64,000 nucleotides of DNA. Origin: Calothrix brevissima NIES-22 (lineage in GTDB: Bacteria > Cyanobacteriota > Cyanobacteriia > Cyanobacteriales > Nostocaceae). Under the pieces are notes generated by a model. That model had not been told where the DNA came from, did no database searches, and worked only from the letters and a program-made list of their open reading frames with translations. Below are positions 1 through 9,338 of the stretch, one piece after another. The stretch is from positions 186,001-250,000 of the forward strand of contig NZ_AP018207.1 in NCBI RefSeq assembly GCF_002367995.1, given 5' to 3'. The position numbers and the translations under genes were made by a program. Positions within the stretch are counted from its first letter, which is position 1; the number at the start of each line of letters is the position of its first letter.

Positions 1-2084
1 ATGTTTTGCAATACAATCTGGCGAGTTTTGCGGGCAACTGCGATCGCTTCTGCTACTTTAGAAGGAGCATCTGTCATGAGCACGATATCAGCAGTTTCAA
101 TGGCAGCATCCGACCCTAACCCACCCATTGCTATACCCACATCAGCTCTAGCAATTACAGGCGCATCATTAATGCCATCGCCGACGAATGCGAGTTTTGC
201 TTTGCCAGATAGATCTAGCAGTTTTTCGATTTCGTCTACTTTTCCTTCTGGTAGCAATGAGGCGATGAAAGTATCTAAACCGAGTTGACGAGCCACTGCG
301 GAAGCAACCACTTGATTATCTCCTGTCAGCATCACAGTTTTCTCTACACCCATGCGTTTCAAATCTCGAATGGCTTGAGGAGCATCTTCTTTGATTTCGT
401 CTGCAATGAGAATGTATCCGGCGTAGCATCCATCTACTGCCAGATGAACCACCGTACCTGCGACATCGCAATTGTCATGATTAATGTTTTCCCGATGTAA
501 CAGGCGATCGTTGCCTGCGATCACGACTTGATTTTGCACAACTGCCCGGATGCCATGCCCAGGAATTTCTTCGTAATCTGTAACCTCAGAAAAGGTAATT
601 GGTTGAGCATAAGCTTCACGAATCGACTGTGCCACCGGATGATTGGAATGAGATTCCGCTTTTGCTGCTAGAGTCAGCAATTCTGACTCAGAAAACCCAT
701 TTTTTGTGACAATTTCGGTAACTTTAAAAGTGCCTTTGGTTAAGGTTCCCGTTTTATCAAACACAACGGTTTTGACTGTAGTCAGCGCATCTAGAAAGGT
801 GGAGCCTTTGACCAAAATTCCCCGCTTGGCAGCTCCTCCTATGCCACCAAAATAACCCAGAGGAATGCTAATTACCAATCCGCAAGGGCAGGAGATTACA
901 AGCAGCACCAAGGCACGATATACCCAGTCGGCTCGATTTGCTCCGGGAATTAGTAGGGGTGGTAACAGAGCAATCCCTAGGGAGAGAAAGACAACAACGG
1001 GTGTATAGTAGCGGGCAAATTTGGTAATAAATTTCTCAGTAGATGCTTTTTTGCTGGTGGCATTTTCCACTAAGTCCAGCACCTTGGCAATCGATGATTC
1101 GCCAAACAGTTTTGTGACTCGAATCGTCAGCACACCTGAAGAATTAATCATGCCTGCGAGAATGGGATCTCCAGCTTTTAGGGTGCGGGGAACTGACTCT
1201 CCTGTGAGGGCTGAAGTATCTACTTGCGAGTTACCTTCGAGAATTTCGCCATCAAGGGGTACTTTCTCGCCTGGTTTCACTAAAATTAAGTCCCCAACGT
1301 TGACTTTTTCTGGAGAAACCTGTTTGACTGTGCCATTTATTTTCAGGTTAGCTGTATCGGGACGAACTTCTAGCAAGGCTTTAATCGAACGGCGCGATCG
1401 CCCCACTGAGTATTCCTGAAATAACTCCCCAACCCGAAAGAACAGCATTACAGCAACGGCTTCGGGAAGTTGATGAATGGCAAGTGCGCCCAGGGTGGCG
1501 ATCGTCATCAAAAAGTTTTCATCAAAGATTTGTCCTCTGAGAATATTGCGTCCAGCCGTTTTAAGTACTGTCCAACCACTCAACAAATAGGCAGGAATAA
1601 TGACGGCAAATTCAGCAATGTTGTCAGGCGTGTTATGTAAGGGTTTTTCAAACAGAATGGCAATGGTAAAAAGTGCCACAGCGATGATTACAGGTGGTAG
1701 TTCTTTCTTAAAATTAAATTCGCCAGCACCATGACTGTGACTATGATCTTGTTCATCTTCCTCGTCATGCTCGTTGTGAGTATGACCATCCTCATGACTA
1801 TGCCCTGCATGATCGTGGTGATGGTTGTGCTTAGTAGCAGCTTTAGATGCGGGCGATTTCATGTTTTCAATGGTGTAACCCAAGGATTTTACTCGCTCTT
1901 GGATAGTTGCCTCGCTTACCTGCTTTGGATCGTAAGTTACAGTTAAACGCCCTGTTGCTACTATTACAGATGCCTCAGTTACCCCTCTCAATCGTTCTAG
2001 GCTACCTTCGATTTTTATCTTGCAGCTTGTGCAGTCTATCCCGCCTAAGAGCATCTGCTGAGTTGTAAGCGATGGAGTAGTCAT
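1..2084 (-). CDS. ziaA: Zinc-exporting P1B-type ATPase ZiaA (C-terminus cut by window edge)
   Basis: Heavy-metal P-type ATPase of the inner membrane that pumps Zn(II) out of the cytosol. Reading back from the ATG at 2084, I see an N-terminal metal-binding domain with CTSC (C18/C21), then a strongly His-rich segment (HNHHHDHAGHSHEDGH and following) expected to bind zinc. Next come transmembrane helices, TGES in the actuator, the transport-site CPC (residues about 399-401), the phosphorylation motif DKTGT (D443), and GDGINDAP in the hinge. About 694 codons are visible. Family members such as Synechocystis ZiaA run to roughly 720 residues, so only the last transmembrane pair lies beyond position 1. 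The gene is divergent from ziaR, the same arrangement as in Synechocystis, and the sequence is very close to what I recall of that protein. Zinc is favoured over cadmium or lead by this resemblance and by the regulator. That is inference from family, not a measured specificity. Confidence 0.92.
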   Translation of the reverse strand, partial: MTTPSLTTQQMLLGGIDCTSCKIKIEGSLERLRGVTEASVIVATGRLTVTYDPKQVSEATIQERVKSLGYTIENMKSPASKAATKHNHHHDHAGHSHEDGHTHNEHDEEDEQDHSHSHGAGEFNFKKELPPVIIAVALFTIAILFEKPLHNTPDNIAEFAVIIPAYLLSGWTVLKTAGRNILRGQIFDENFLMTIATLGALAIHQLPEAVAVMLFFRVGELFQEYSVGRSRRSIKALLEVRPDTANLKINGTVKQVSPEKVNVGDLILVKPGEKVPLDGEILEGNSQVDTSALTGESVPRTLKAGDPILAGMINSSGVLTIRVTKLFGESSIAKVLDLVENATSKKASTEKFITKFARYYTPVVVFLSLGIALLPPLLIPGANRADWVYRALVLLVISCPCGLVISIPLGYFGGIGGAAKRGILVKGSTFLDALTTVKTVVFDKTGTLTKGTFKVTEIVTKNGFSESELLTLAAKAESHSNHPVAQSIREAYAQPITFSEVTDYEEIPGHGIRAVVQNQVVIAGNDRLLHRENINHDNCDVAGTVVHLAVDGCYAGYILIADEIKEDAPQAIRDLKRMGVEKTVMLTGDNQVVASAVARQLGLDTFIASLLPEGKVDEIEKLLDLSGKAKLAFVGDGINDAPVIARADVGIAMGGLGSDAAIETADIVLMTDAPSKVAEAIAVARKTRQIVLQN

Positions 2085-2142
2085 AGGGGTTTCATTACTT
2101 GGTTGAGCAAGGAACTTTTTTGAACTTTAACATAATTCTGAA

Positions 2143-2166
2143 ATATATGAAAAGATGTTCAGATAT
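2143..2166. promoter_or_regulatory. ZiaR/SmtB-type operator
   Basis: A 24-bp imperfect palindrome lies in the ziaA-ziaR divergent intergenic region. The left arm is ATATATGAAAA and the right arm is TGTTCAGATAT, separated by GA. The arms match as inverted repeats at 9 of 11 positions. The right arm is the classic SmtB/ZiaR half-site. The palindrome lies 58 bp upstream of the ziaA start and 74 bp upstream of the ziaR start, so it could repress either promoter. Operator identity is inferred from family knowledge plus position. Confidence 0.8.
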
Positions 2167-2178
2167 TGTAGATGTTAG

Positions 2179-2191
2179 AATGAGAATCATT
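2179..2191. promoter_or_regulatory. Fur/Zur-box-like palindrome
   Basis: AATGAGAATCATT is a perfect 5-3-5 dyad (AATGA/TCATT). It differs at one position from the core of the Fur/Zur consensus. It sits between the ZiaR operator and the ziaR start. It may be a second metal-responsive site, but such short dyads can occur by chance in AT-rich DNA. Confidence 0.35.
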
Positions 2192-2240
2192 TCGCCATAC
2201 TGAACTCGCATCCTGTTCTCTGCAACTAACTCCAACTAAT

Positions 2241-2642
2241 ATGAGCAAATCGTCGTCATTAAAATCGCCATCTTTTCACAGTGGAGATACGCCCAGTTGT
2301 GACACACATCTGGTTCATCTTGAGCAGGTGCGTCAGGTGCAGCTAGAGATTATGCCTGTTGACAAAGCACAACAAATGGCAGAGTTTTTTAGTGCCTTGG
2401 CCGATCCCAGCCGTTTGCGGCTGATGTCTGCGTTAGCTAATCGAGAACTATGTGTCTGTGATTTAGCTGCTGCTGTGAAGGTAAGCGAGTCTGCGGTATC
2501 ACACCAATTACGAATTTTGCGATCGCAACGCTTGGTAAAATATCGGCGAGAAGGGCGTAATGTCTATTACAGTTTAGCCGATGGCCATATTATCAGCCTT
2601 TACAAAGAAGTTTCAGAACATTTAACAGAGGTCAAGGATTAA
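2241..2642 (+). CDS. ziaR: Zinc-responsive ArsR/SmtB-family repressor ZiaR
   Basis: A 133-aa winged-helix metal sensor that releases DNA when it binds zinc. The N-terminal tail carries Cys and His (CDTHLVHLEQ). The helix-turn-helix core includes ALADPSRLRLMSAL and VSESAVSHQLRILRSQRLV. CVC (in ELCVCDLA) precedes the recognition region and forms the alpha-3N metal site together with tail residues. The C-terminal helix DGHIISLYKEVSEHLTE supplies the Asp/His/Glu/His ligands of the alpha-5 site. Having both sites is typical of ZiaR. The gene is divergent from ziaA, with the palindromic operator between them. Length and motifs match Synechocystis ZiaR closely as I recall it. The AztR/BxmR relatives are less likely. 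Confidence 0.92.
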   Translation: MSKSSSLKSPSFHSGDTPSCDTHLVHLEQVRQVQLEIMPVDKAQQMAEFFSALADPSRLRLMSALANRELCVCDLAAAVKVSESAVSHQLRILRSQRLVKYRREGRNVYYSLADGHIISLYKEVSEHLTEVKD

Positions 2643-2736
2643 GAGAAAATAGAATATCTATAATTGGGTATATTGATATTTCTGCCAGATTTTTTGACAT
2701 TATGAGAAGAATATGAAAATTTCTCCGGCAGAATAA

Positions 2737-4053
2737 ATGGCTATCCCAGAAAACAAACCTAGCTTAAGCGAAGTTCACCGCAGCATCAAAGTCCCCAACA
2801 GCAAGAGCTTTTGGCGTAAAATGCTGGCTTATGCAGGGCCAGGATATCTCGTTTCAGTGGGATATATCGACCCGGGAAACTGGGCTACAGACATCGCTGG
2901 GGGGGCTAAGTTTGGCTACACCTTGTTGACAGTCATTTTGCTATCTAACCTGATGGCAATATTACTGCAATCGCTATGCGTGCGTTTGGGTGTGGCTACA
3001 GGGCGAGATTTGGCACAGGCTTGTCGAGACTATTTCAGTCCGAAGGTAAGCTTTTGTTTGTGGTTACTGTGCGAGATTGCCATTGCGGCTTGTGACTTGG
3101 CAGAATTATTAGGAAGTGCGATCGCGCTGCAACTTTTATTCGGTATTCCCTTAGTATGGGGTGTGTGCATCACTGCGCTAGATGTCCTAGCTTTACTATT
3201 CTTGCAACATAAAGGCTTTCGCTATACAGAAGCCTTGGTAATCATGCTGGTAGGAACTGTAGGCTTATGTTTCACTACAGAAATTCTCTTCTCCCGTCCT
3301 GATATGGGGGGAATTTTATTAGGGTATCTGCCCAAGCCAGAAATTTTACAAAACTCAGAAATCCTTTATATTGCCATTGGCATTTTAGGGGCAACGGTGA
3401 TGCCTCACAACTTATATTTACACTCTTCTATTGTGCAAACCCGTGATTGGCAACCTAATTCAGAAAAAAGATGGGAAGCAATCAAGTTTGGCACAATTGA
3501 TTCAACTTTTGCTCTGTCGTTGGCACTATTTATTAACTCAGCTATTTTAATTGTGTCTGCGGCCACATTTCATTTTTCTGGTAATCAGAATGTGGCAGAA
3601 ATACAAGATGCTTACAAACTGCTTTCACCATTGTTAGGAGTTAGTGCTGCTAGCGCTATCTTTGGGATTGCTTTACTTGCTTCCGGTCAAAGTTCAACAC
3701 TGACTGCAACCTTGGCTGGACAGATTGTGATGGAAGGATTTTTACAATTTCGCTTTCCGTCCTGGTTACGCCGTTTAGTTACCCGGTTGCTGGCTATTAT
3801 TCCAGCCTTAATGACGATTATAATCTTTGGGGAACATAGTACAAGTCGCCTCATAGTTCTCAGCCAAGTTATCCTCAGCTTGCAGTTACCGTTTGCCGTA
3901 ATTCCATTGGTAATATTTACTAGTAATCGCCGCTTGATGGGTGAGTTTGTTAATCCGTTGTGGTTAAAAGCTTTAGCCTGGGGAGTTGCTCTTGTCATCG
4001 TTGGTTTAAATGCTTGGCTGTTATTACAAACTCTTTTGGGATGGCTGTTATAA
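2737..4053 (+). CDS. mntH: Nramp-family divalent metal transporter (MntH-like)
   Basis: A 438-aa polytopic inner-membrane protein that probably imports Mn(II) or Fe(II) with protons. The Nramp signature DPGN lies in TM1 (residues 45-48, in VGYIDPGNWATD). The TM6 motif MPHNLYLHSS, which supplies the metal-binding Met and the conserved His, is present. About eleven hydrophobic segments can be followed to the C-terminus (LNAWLLLQTLLGWLL). It starts 94 bp downstream of ziaR on the same strand, so co-transcription with the zinc sensor is possible. If so, this would couple an importer-type gene to a zinc-efflux regulator. I see no separate SmtB-type operator directly upstream. The substrate (Mn, Fe or Zn) cannot be fixed from sequence alone. 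Confidence 0.88.
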   Translation: MAIPENKPSLSEVHRSIKVPNSKSFWRKMLAYAGPGYLVSVGYIDPGNWATDIAGGAKFGYTLLTVILLSNLMAILLQSLCVRLGVATGRDLAQACRDYFSPKVSFCLWLLCEIAIAACDLAELLGSAIALQLLFGIPLVWGVCITALDVLALLFLQHKGFRYTEALVIMLVGTVGLCFTTEILFSRPDMGGILLGYLPKPEILQNSEILYIAIGILGATVMPHNLYLHSSIVQTRDWQPNSEKRWEAIKFGTIDSTFALSLALFINSAILIVSAATFHFSGNQNVAEIQDAYKLLSPLLGVSAASAIFGIALLASGQSSTLTATLAGQIVMEGFLQFRFPSWLRRLVTRLLAIIPALMTIIIFGEHSTSRLIVLSQVILSLQLPFAVIPLVIFTSNRRLMGEFVNPLWLKALAWGVALVIVGLNAWLLLQTLLGWLL

Positions 4054-4209
4054 GTTCCCAGTTAAAAGGCATAAAGCGACTGAAGAACCTGATTTTCAAT
4101 TAGCCAATTTGTTTTGAGAAAAAATGCGTAGGCGTAGCCCGCTTTCAGCATCGCCAAAAACAATCAAGGGTAGCTACATAGCCGTTTATTGTCATACATC
4201 GCAATTATT

Positions 4210-4450
4210 GAGTCAGCAATATACTTTTTTATCTGCGGAAAACACCAAAATGACTACGCGATTTACCTAAATGAGTCAGCAATATACCTTTTTATCTGCG
4301 GAAAACACCAAAATGACTGCGCGATTTACCGAAACGAGTAATAGAAAAGGCTTAATGAGTAGGTGAAATAGTATTTTACTTGCGGAAAACACAATAATGA
4401 GAAGGTGAAATGGCTTAATGAGTAGGTGAAAAGGCTTTTTGCTTGCTTAA
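4210..4450. repeat. Tandem 63-bp repeat with degenerate shorter copies
   Basis: Two nearly identical 63-bp units start at 4210 and 4273 (sharing TGAGTCAGCAATATAC, TTTTTATCTGCGGAAAACAC and AAAATGACT.CGCGATTTACC). They are followed to about 4450 by decaying fragments built from GAGTAGGTGAAA, TTGCGGAAAACACAATAATG and GGCTTAATGAGTAGG. No coding frame runs through the array. It fills most of the 624-bp gap between mntH and the convergent ABC transporter. The rest of the gap holds a GCGTAGGCGTAGCCCG repeat near 4128 and a CCCTGCT-type heptamer run at about 4627-4660. Confidence 0.75.
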
Positions 4451-4677
4451 AATAGGAAAATGAGTACTTGATTTTGATAAACGAGAAAGCGATCGCCTTT
4501 TTTGTTTACTAAAAATATAAAAATGGATATTGAATATGTGTAAATGATAAACCTGGCACATTTTCAGCAAAAAACTTAACATCAAGCCTTGGGAAAAAAA
4601 TGTGCCAGTTGTTAGAGGAAGGCTTGCTCCCCCTGCTCCCTGCTCCCTGCCCCCTGCCTCTTCGTTAAAAATAGCGA

Positions 4678-6462
4678 CTAGGGGCTAGTAGCTGTACCCA
4701 ATTGCAGGGCGTATAGGTTCGCATAGACACCTTGCTCGGCAATTAGTTCGGTATGGGTTCCCCGTTCAACGATTTGTCCTTGCTGGATGACTAGCACTTG
4801 GTCGGCTTGGGTAACAGTACTGAGACGGTGGGCAATTACAAAACTAGTACGACCTTGCAATAAACGGGCGATCGCATTTTGCACTAAAGCTTCGGTACGT
4901 GTATCTATACTACTAGTCGCTTCATCTAAAATCAAAATTTTCGGGTTAATCAACACGGCACGGGCAATACTAATCAGTTGGCGTTGTCCTTGGCTGAGAG
5001 GTGCGCCTCTTTCGCCTAATTGAGTGCTGTAACCTTGAGGTAATGAGGTAATAAAATCATGAACATTCGCCATGTGCGCCGCCGCTTCAATTTCCGCTTG
5101 GGTAGCATGAGGCAAACCAAAAGCGATATTTTCTGCTACAGTGCCGCTAAATAAAATATTATCTTGCAGTACTATGCCAATTTGTCGGCGTAAACTGGCT
5201 TGGGTAACACTGCGCACATCAATGCCATCAATTTCTACTGCACCTTCTGAGACATCATAAAATCGCAGAATTAAGTTAATAATCGTCGTTTTGCCTGAGC
5301 CTGTGGGGCCGACTAAGGCAATCATTTGCCCTGGTTTAGCTTGTAAATTTACACCTTTCAGCACTATTTGCTGGGGATTATAGCCAAATTTAACATCAAC
5401 AAAAGTTACCTCACCTTGAATTGCTGGCATTTCCGTTGCATTGGCTGCATCTTTGAGTTGGGAGGGTTCATCTAGCAAAAAGAAAATTCGCTCTAAGCCA
5501 GCAAAGGCGGATTGTGCTTGGGTGTAAAATTGGCTGAGGATTTGGATGGGGCGGAAGAATTGCTGCACATACAATAAAAATGATGTGACTACACCCACGG
5601 TTGCGCCACCAGTCACAGCTAAATAACCACCATAAGCCAAAACCCCAGCTGTTGCTAAGGTATTGAGAAAATCAATTGATGGTAAAAATGCCGCAGTAAT
5701 GGCGACAGCTTCCACATTAGCGTCGCGGTTAGCGGCGTTGAGGATATCGAATTCGGCAATGTTAAGATTTACGCGATTAAAGGCTTGAGCTTCGCGCACA
5801 CTACCAATATCTTCTTCTAGCTTGGCGGAAAGTTCGCCGATAGTTTCTCTGGTAACCCGAAATTTATCTCTCGCCCAGCGTGCAAACAAGCTGGTAGTGA
5901 TAATCATCACGGGAACAACGAGGTTGCTTAATAAACCCAGTTGCAAATTAATTGCCAGCATCGCAATGACAATGCCTACTAAGCTGAAAATGTTACCTAG
6001 CATTTGGGCAATTGTCTGTCCAAATGCCTGATTTACAGTGTTAACATCATTCAGCAGACGACTCATTAAATCGCCGGCTTCGCTGCGGTCAAAAAAGCTT
6101 AATGGTAGACTTTGAATTTTGATGAAAATATCTTGTCGCAATTGTGCCAACAAGCGCTGCATAATCCAACCGACGCGCATAATTTGACCGCGAATTGCCA
6201 AAATACCCAGCCCATAAATTAGCGCTAGAAAGAGTAATAACACCAGTAAACCCTGTAAATTACCCTTGGCAATTAAGTTATCAACAGACCAACCGAGTAA
6301 AAAAGGCCCGATCGCTTGTGTTGATGCACCAATTAATACAAATGTCAAGGCTAGAGGAATTTCTTTGCGGTAAGGTCGGAAATATTGTAAAAAGCGGCGC
6401 AAAGTGGAGACTTGATTAGTTGCTTGTTGCTCAGATGCAACAACAGGGCCGATACCTCGCAT
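4678..6462 (-). CDS. ABC exporter half-transporter with canonical Walker B (type IV fold)
   Basis: A 594-aa membrane-ATPase fusion. Residues about 30-320 form a six-helix exporter transmembrane domain. The rest is the nucleotide-binding domain with Walker A GPTGSGKTT, the degenerate signature LSQGQRQL, Walker B ILILDEATSSID with the catalytic Glu, and the switch His in VIAHRLSTV. It lies just downstream of a second exporter half (6610-8382, same strand), and the two look complementary. This one keeps Glu and His but has LSQGQ in place of LSGGQ, as in the BmrD/TM288-type subunit of heterodimeric drug or lipid exporters. No substrate can be assigned. Neither half has a C39 peptidase domain, so a bacteriocin-type processing exporter is unlikely. 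Confidence 0.88.
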   Translation of the reverse strand: MRGIGPVVASEQQATNQVSTLRRFLQYFRPYRKEIPLALTFVLIGASTQAIGPFLLGWSVDNLIAKGNLQGLLVLLLFLALIYGLGILAIRGQIMRVGWIMQRLLAQLRQDIFIKIQSLPLSFFDRSEAGDLMSRLLNDVNTVNQAFGQTIAQMLGNIFSLVGIVIAMLAINLQLGLLSNLVVPVMIITTSLFARWARDKFRVTRETIGELSAKLEEDIGSVREAQAFNRVNLNIAEFDILNAANRDANVEAVAITAAFLPSIDFLNTLATAGVLAYGGYLAVTGGATVGVVTSFLLYVQQFFRPIQILSQFYTQAQSAFAGLERIFFLLDEPSQLKDAANATEMPAIQGEVTFVDVKFGYNPQQIVLKGVNLQAKPGQMIALVGPTGSGKTTIINLILRFYDVSEGAVEIDGIDVRSVTQASLRRQIGIVLQDNILFSGTVAENIAFGLPHATQAEIEAAAHMANVHDFITSLPQGYSTQLGERGAPLSQGQRQLISIARAVLINPKILILDEATSSIDTRTEALVQNAIARLLQGRTSFVIAHRLSTVTQADQVLVIQQGQIVERGTHTELIAEQGVYANLYALQLGTATSP

Positions 6463-6486
6463 AGGAATTTTAGGTTAGGGGTTAGG

Positions 6487-6617
6487 GGCTAGGGAAGGGG
6501 GACAAGGGAGACAAGGGGACAAGGGGACAAGGGAGACAAGGGGGACAAGGGAGACAAGGGGGACAAGGGAGACAAGAGGGACAAATGACAAATGACAAAT
6601 GACTACTGACTACTGAC
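6487..6617. repeat. GGGAGACAA/GGGGGACAA minisatellite followed by TGACAAA/TGACTAC heptamers
   Basis: About ten 8-9-bp units alternating GGGAGACAA, GGGGACAA and GGGGGACAA run from about 6487 to 6585. They pass into heptamer repeats TGACAAA and then TGACTAC. The heptamers reach into the stop codon of the upstream exporter gene (TAG at 6610-6612), so its last residues appear repeat-derived. The array separates the two exporter halves. A reverse-complement relative sits at 63250-63296. Confidence 0.8.
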
Positions 6618-8382
6618 TTTGCTTGACTTGAGATTCTAAAATTACGCCGTAAAGCGGGCTGGTGCGCATCAATTGTTCATGGGTTCCTTGGGCGACTAAG
6701 CGTCCTTGATCAATTACAAAGATGCGATCGGCATTTTTGACTGTGCTGATGCGTTGGGCTACGACAAAGGTGACACAGGCTTTTTGGCGCATGAAGTTAT
6801 CGAGTTCGGCTTGGATTTGGGCGGCTGTTTGAGCATCAACCGCAGAGGTACTGTCATCTAAGATGAGAATGCTGTAATCGGTGAGTAAGGTACGGGCGAT
6901 CGCAATTCGCTGTTTTTGTCCTCCCGATAAACCTATACCTCTTTCCCCAACTATGGTTTCGTAGCTATCGGGTAGGCTGGTGATGAAATCATGAATCTGC
7001 GCAGTTTTGGCGACAGCAATCACTTCTGCCAAGCTGGCGTCGGGTTTCGCATAGGTGATATTCTCGCGGATGGTACCAGAGAATAAGGTGGTTTCTTGGA
7101 AGACGATGCCGATATGCGATCGCAAACTTTTTAAGCTAAAATTCCGCACATCTCGCCCATCGATGCGAATTGAGCCTGCGGTAACGTCATAAAAGCGAGG
7201 AATCAAGTTCATGATGGTGCTTTTACCGGAACCTGTCATGCCCAAGATGGCGATTAATTCTCTGGGCTTGGTTTCAAAAGAGACATCTTTTAAGGCAGGG
7301 GTAGCGGCTCCAGGATAACGAAAGGAGACATTTTCAAAGGTGATTCTCCCACCGCAAGTATCAAATTCAACAGCATCAGCGCGATCGCGAATTTCCACGG
7401 CTGCGTCTACCACTTCATATACTCGTTGGGCTGAAGCCGCCGCCGATGCGATCGCGGGAGCCGCAAAACCAATGAGTAAAATTGGTTGGAGAATTAATAC
7501 TAAATAAGAGTTAAAAGCTACCAGTTCGCCAATGGAAAAATTATTATTAATTACCTGCGCGCCTCCATAGGCAAACACTGCTAAGGTTACCAAGTTACTC
7601 AGAAAGAAAATAAAGGGGAAAGTATTATGAATAGCGTCAATGGTCTTCATATTCGCTTTCACCAGGCTATCATTGAGTGCGGTGTAACGCGACCTTTCCG
7701 CCGACTCCCGCACGAAAGCTTTAACTACCCTAATTCCTAATAAATTCTCTTGCAAGATAGCGTTTAAATTACCTAATTGTTCTTGTACTTGTCCAAATAA
7801 TTTTTGATTGCGGGTGATGAATGTTGCCATTAACCAACCGGAAATCGGCACTACTGTTAAAGTAATTAATGCCAACTGCCAATTCATAATTAACAGCACC
7901 ACCGCAATACTAAATAATGTCACCACTGCACCGATGACTTGAATTAAGCTAGTACCAATAAAGGTGCGGATTTGCTCGATATCACTGGTAACGCGAGTTA
8001 ATAGCTGGGAAGTTTGCGAGCGATCGTGATAGCTAAAACTCAGGTTTTGAATTTTGCTGAAAATCTTATTGCGTAAATCGTAAGCTACACCTTGGGAAGC
8101 AGCTTCCGCCCAGTAGCTTTGGCCAAAATTAAACAAACCGCGCGCGATCGCCGCCACTACCATCCAAGCTGCACTGTAAAGTACAATTTGCAAATTGCGT
8201 GGTACAATTCCGCCATCGATTCCCCAACGAAATAATTGGGGGGTAACGGCGTTCGCAACTGTCAAAAGTAAGAGACTTAATAAAGCTCCTAAAGAAATCC
8301 ACCGGTAGTTGCTCAAGCTACCCAGCACTCGCCGGATTGCTTGCATTGACGAATTTTCAGTGAGTTCTGATTGTGGTCGCAA
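6610..8382 (-). CDS. ABC exporter half-transporter with degenerate ATP site
   Basis: A 590-aa exporter half: six transmembrane segments in about residues 30-325, then a nucleotide-binding domain. Walker A is GMTGSGKST and the signature is the canonical LSGGQKQRIAIAR. Walker B is ILILDDSTSAVD, with Asp replacing the catalytic Glu, and the H-loop reads VVAQRISTV, with Gln replacing the switch His. Two substitutions at catalytic positions are the hallmark of the non-hydrolysing site in heterodimeric exporters (TM287, BmrC, LmrC). The partner is the 594-aa half encoded 147 bp downstream. The degenerate site would pair this Walker A/B with the partner's LSQGQ. The canonical site would pair the partner's Glu and His with this LSGGQ. 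The substrate is unknown. Confidence 0.88.
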   Translation of the reverse strand: MRPQSELTENSSMQAIRRVLGSLSNYRWISLGALLSLLLLTVANAVTPQLFRWGIDGGIVPRNLQIVLYSAAWMVVAAIARGLFNFGQSYWAEAASQGVAYDLRNKIFSKIQNLSFSYHDRSQTSQLLTRVTSDIEQIRTFIGTSLIQVIGAVVTLFSIAVVLLIMNWQLALITLTVVPISGWLMATFITRNQKLFGQVQEQLGNLNAILQENLLGIRVVKAFVRESAERSRYTALNDSLVKANMKTIDAIHNTFPFIFFLSNLVTLAVFAYGGAQVINNNFSIGELVAFNSYLVLILQPILLIGFAAPAIASAAASAQRVYEVVDAAVEIRDRADAVEFDTCGGRITFENVSFRYPGAATPALKDVSFETKPRELIAILGMTGSGKSTIMNLIPRFYDVTAGSIRIDGRDVRNFSLKSLRSHIGIVFQETTLFSGTIRENITYAKPDASLAEVIAVAKTAQIHDFITSLPDSYETIVGERGIGLSGGQKQRIAIARTLLTDYSILILDDSTSAVDAQTAAQIQAELDNFMRQKACVTFVVAQRISTVKNADRIFVIDQGRLVAQGTHEQLMRTSPLYGVILESQVKQSQ

Positions 8383-8496
8383 TGGAATTCACCCCTGTAT
8401 CTTTAAAAGATTATCTCGCATATTTACACAAGAGTGGCTTGGCTTTAAATATATCTACTGGGTTGTCTCATTCGTTGTCAGAAGGTGGTGCTATTA

Positions 8497-8529
8497 AGAT
8501 CCCCGACTTCTTAAAGAAGTCGGGGATCT
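8497..8529. repeat. 33-bp near-perfect palindrome (16-bp arms, 1-nt loop)
   Basis: Perfect 16-bp arms (AGATCCCCGACTTCTT and its complement) surround a single A. An identical palindrome with G at the centre sits at 18949-18981. It lies upstream of the exporter pair's promoter region and is not followed by a T-run, so it looks like a dispersed palindromic element rather than a terminator. Confidence 0.85.
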
Positions 8530-9338
8530 AGCAACTCTCATAAATCCGCTTCTATGCTCTGGTGTAAAAAATTTTTATCGACTCACCATCCATGCTCGTC
8601 TTTTGTTAAATAAATCACTAAATAAGTATTAATCTTGCTTAAGAACTTTTGTTTATTGTTAAGTTAAAATCAACTACATAAATCATCCTGAAAGTGCCTA
8701 AATCTAAGTATATCAAGGATTTGATGAGATAATCTGCACTATAAATAAACATAAAATTAACTTAATTACTATATAAAATAAATTGCTTTATTACAGAGCA
8801 TTTTGTAGCATTAATGACATTAAAACTTAATATATATATATGTCTTCAGACTAGATATTCTGCGTTATTAATCCATTAATGTAGAAATAAAGAAATCACA
8901 AAACCTTCTTTACCCTATTTTTTATTAAATATTGAAGTAGGGATTTATTAAAATTTAAAAAATAACTAGCTGGAAAATACCACTTTGACAATTATCAATC
9001 TATATACAGCTATGACCTATAACCAATGTCCTATGCCCAACACCTGAGCAGTTATTAGCTGCAAACTTACATTTTTAAACTTCATTAAATAAATGTGGTG
9101 TTTCTAGTAAGTTATGTTATTATTAATTCTTTATACATGCTAACTTACACCTGTATCTACAGCAATTATTAAGCTCTAGACTTAGTTGGCGTTTGTGCAT
9201 AAATTTGCACAAACGCTCTTGGTAGAGAAGATTTTTATAAAAAATCTAATTTTGTCATGATATTAAATATTTATATTAAATGTTTTTTCTTCCTAGCGTT
9301 CAAACTTAGTTAACAACTGCAACAAGAGAGAAGTCCTA
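8530..9338. other. AT-rich intergenic region without recognised genes
   Basis: About 800 bp of AT-rich DNA between the exporter pair and the PAS-Crp regulator. I found no convincing reading frame, RNA gene or array. A short inverted repeat (GGCGTTTGTGCA...TGCACAAACGC at about 9188-9214) precedes the PAS-Crp gene by about 120 bp. It could be a terminator-like hairpin or an operator. Confidence 0.5.
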
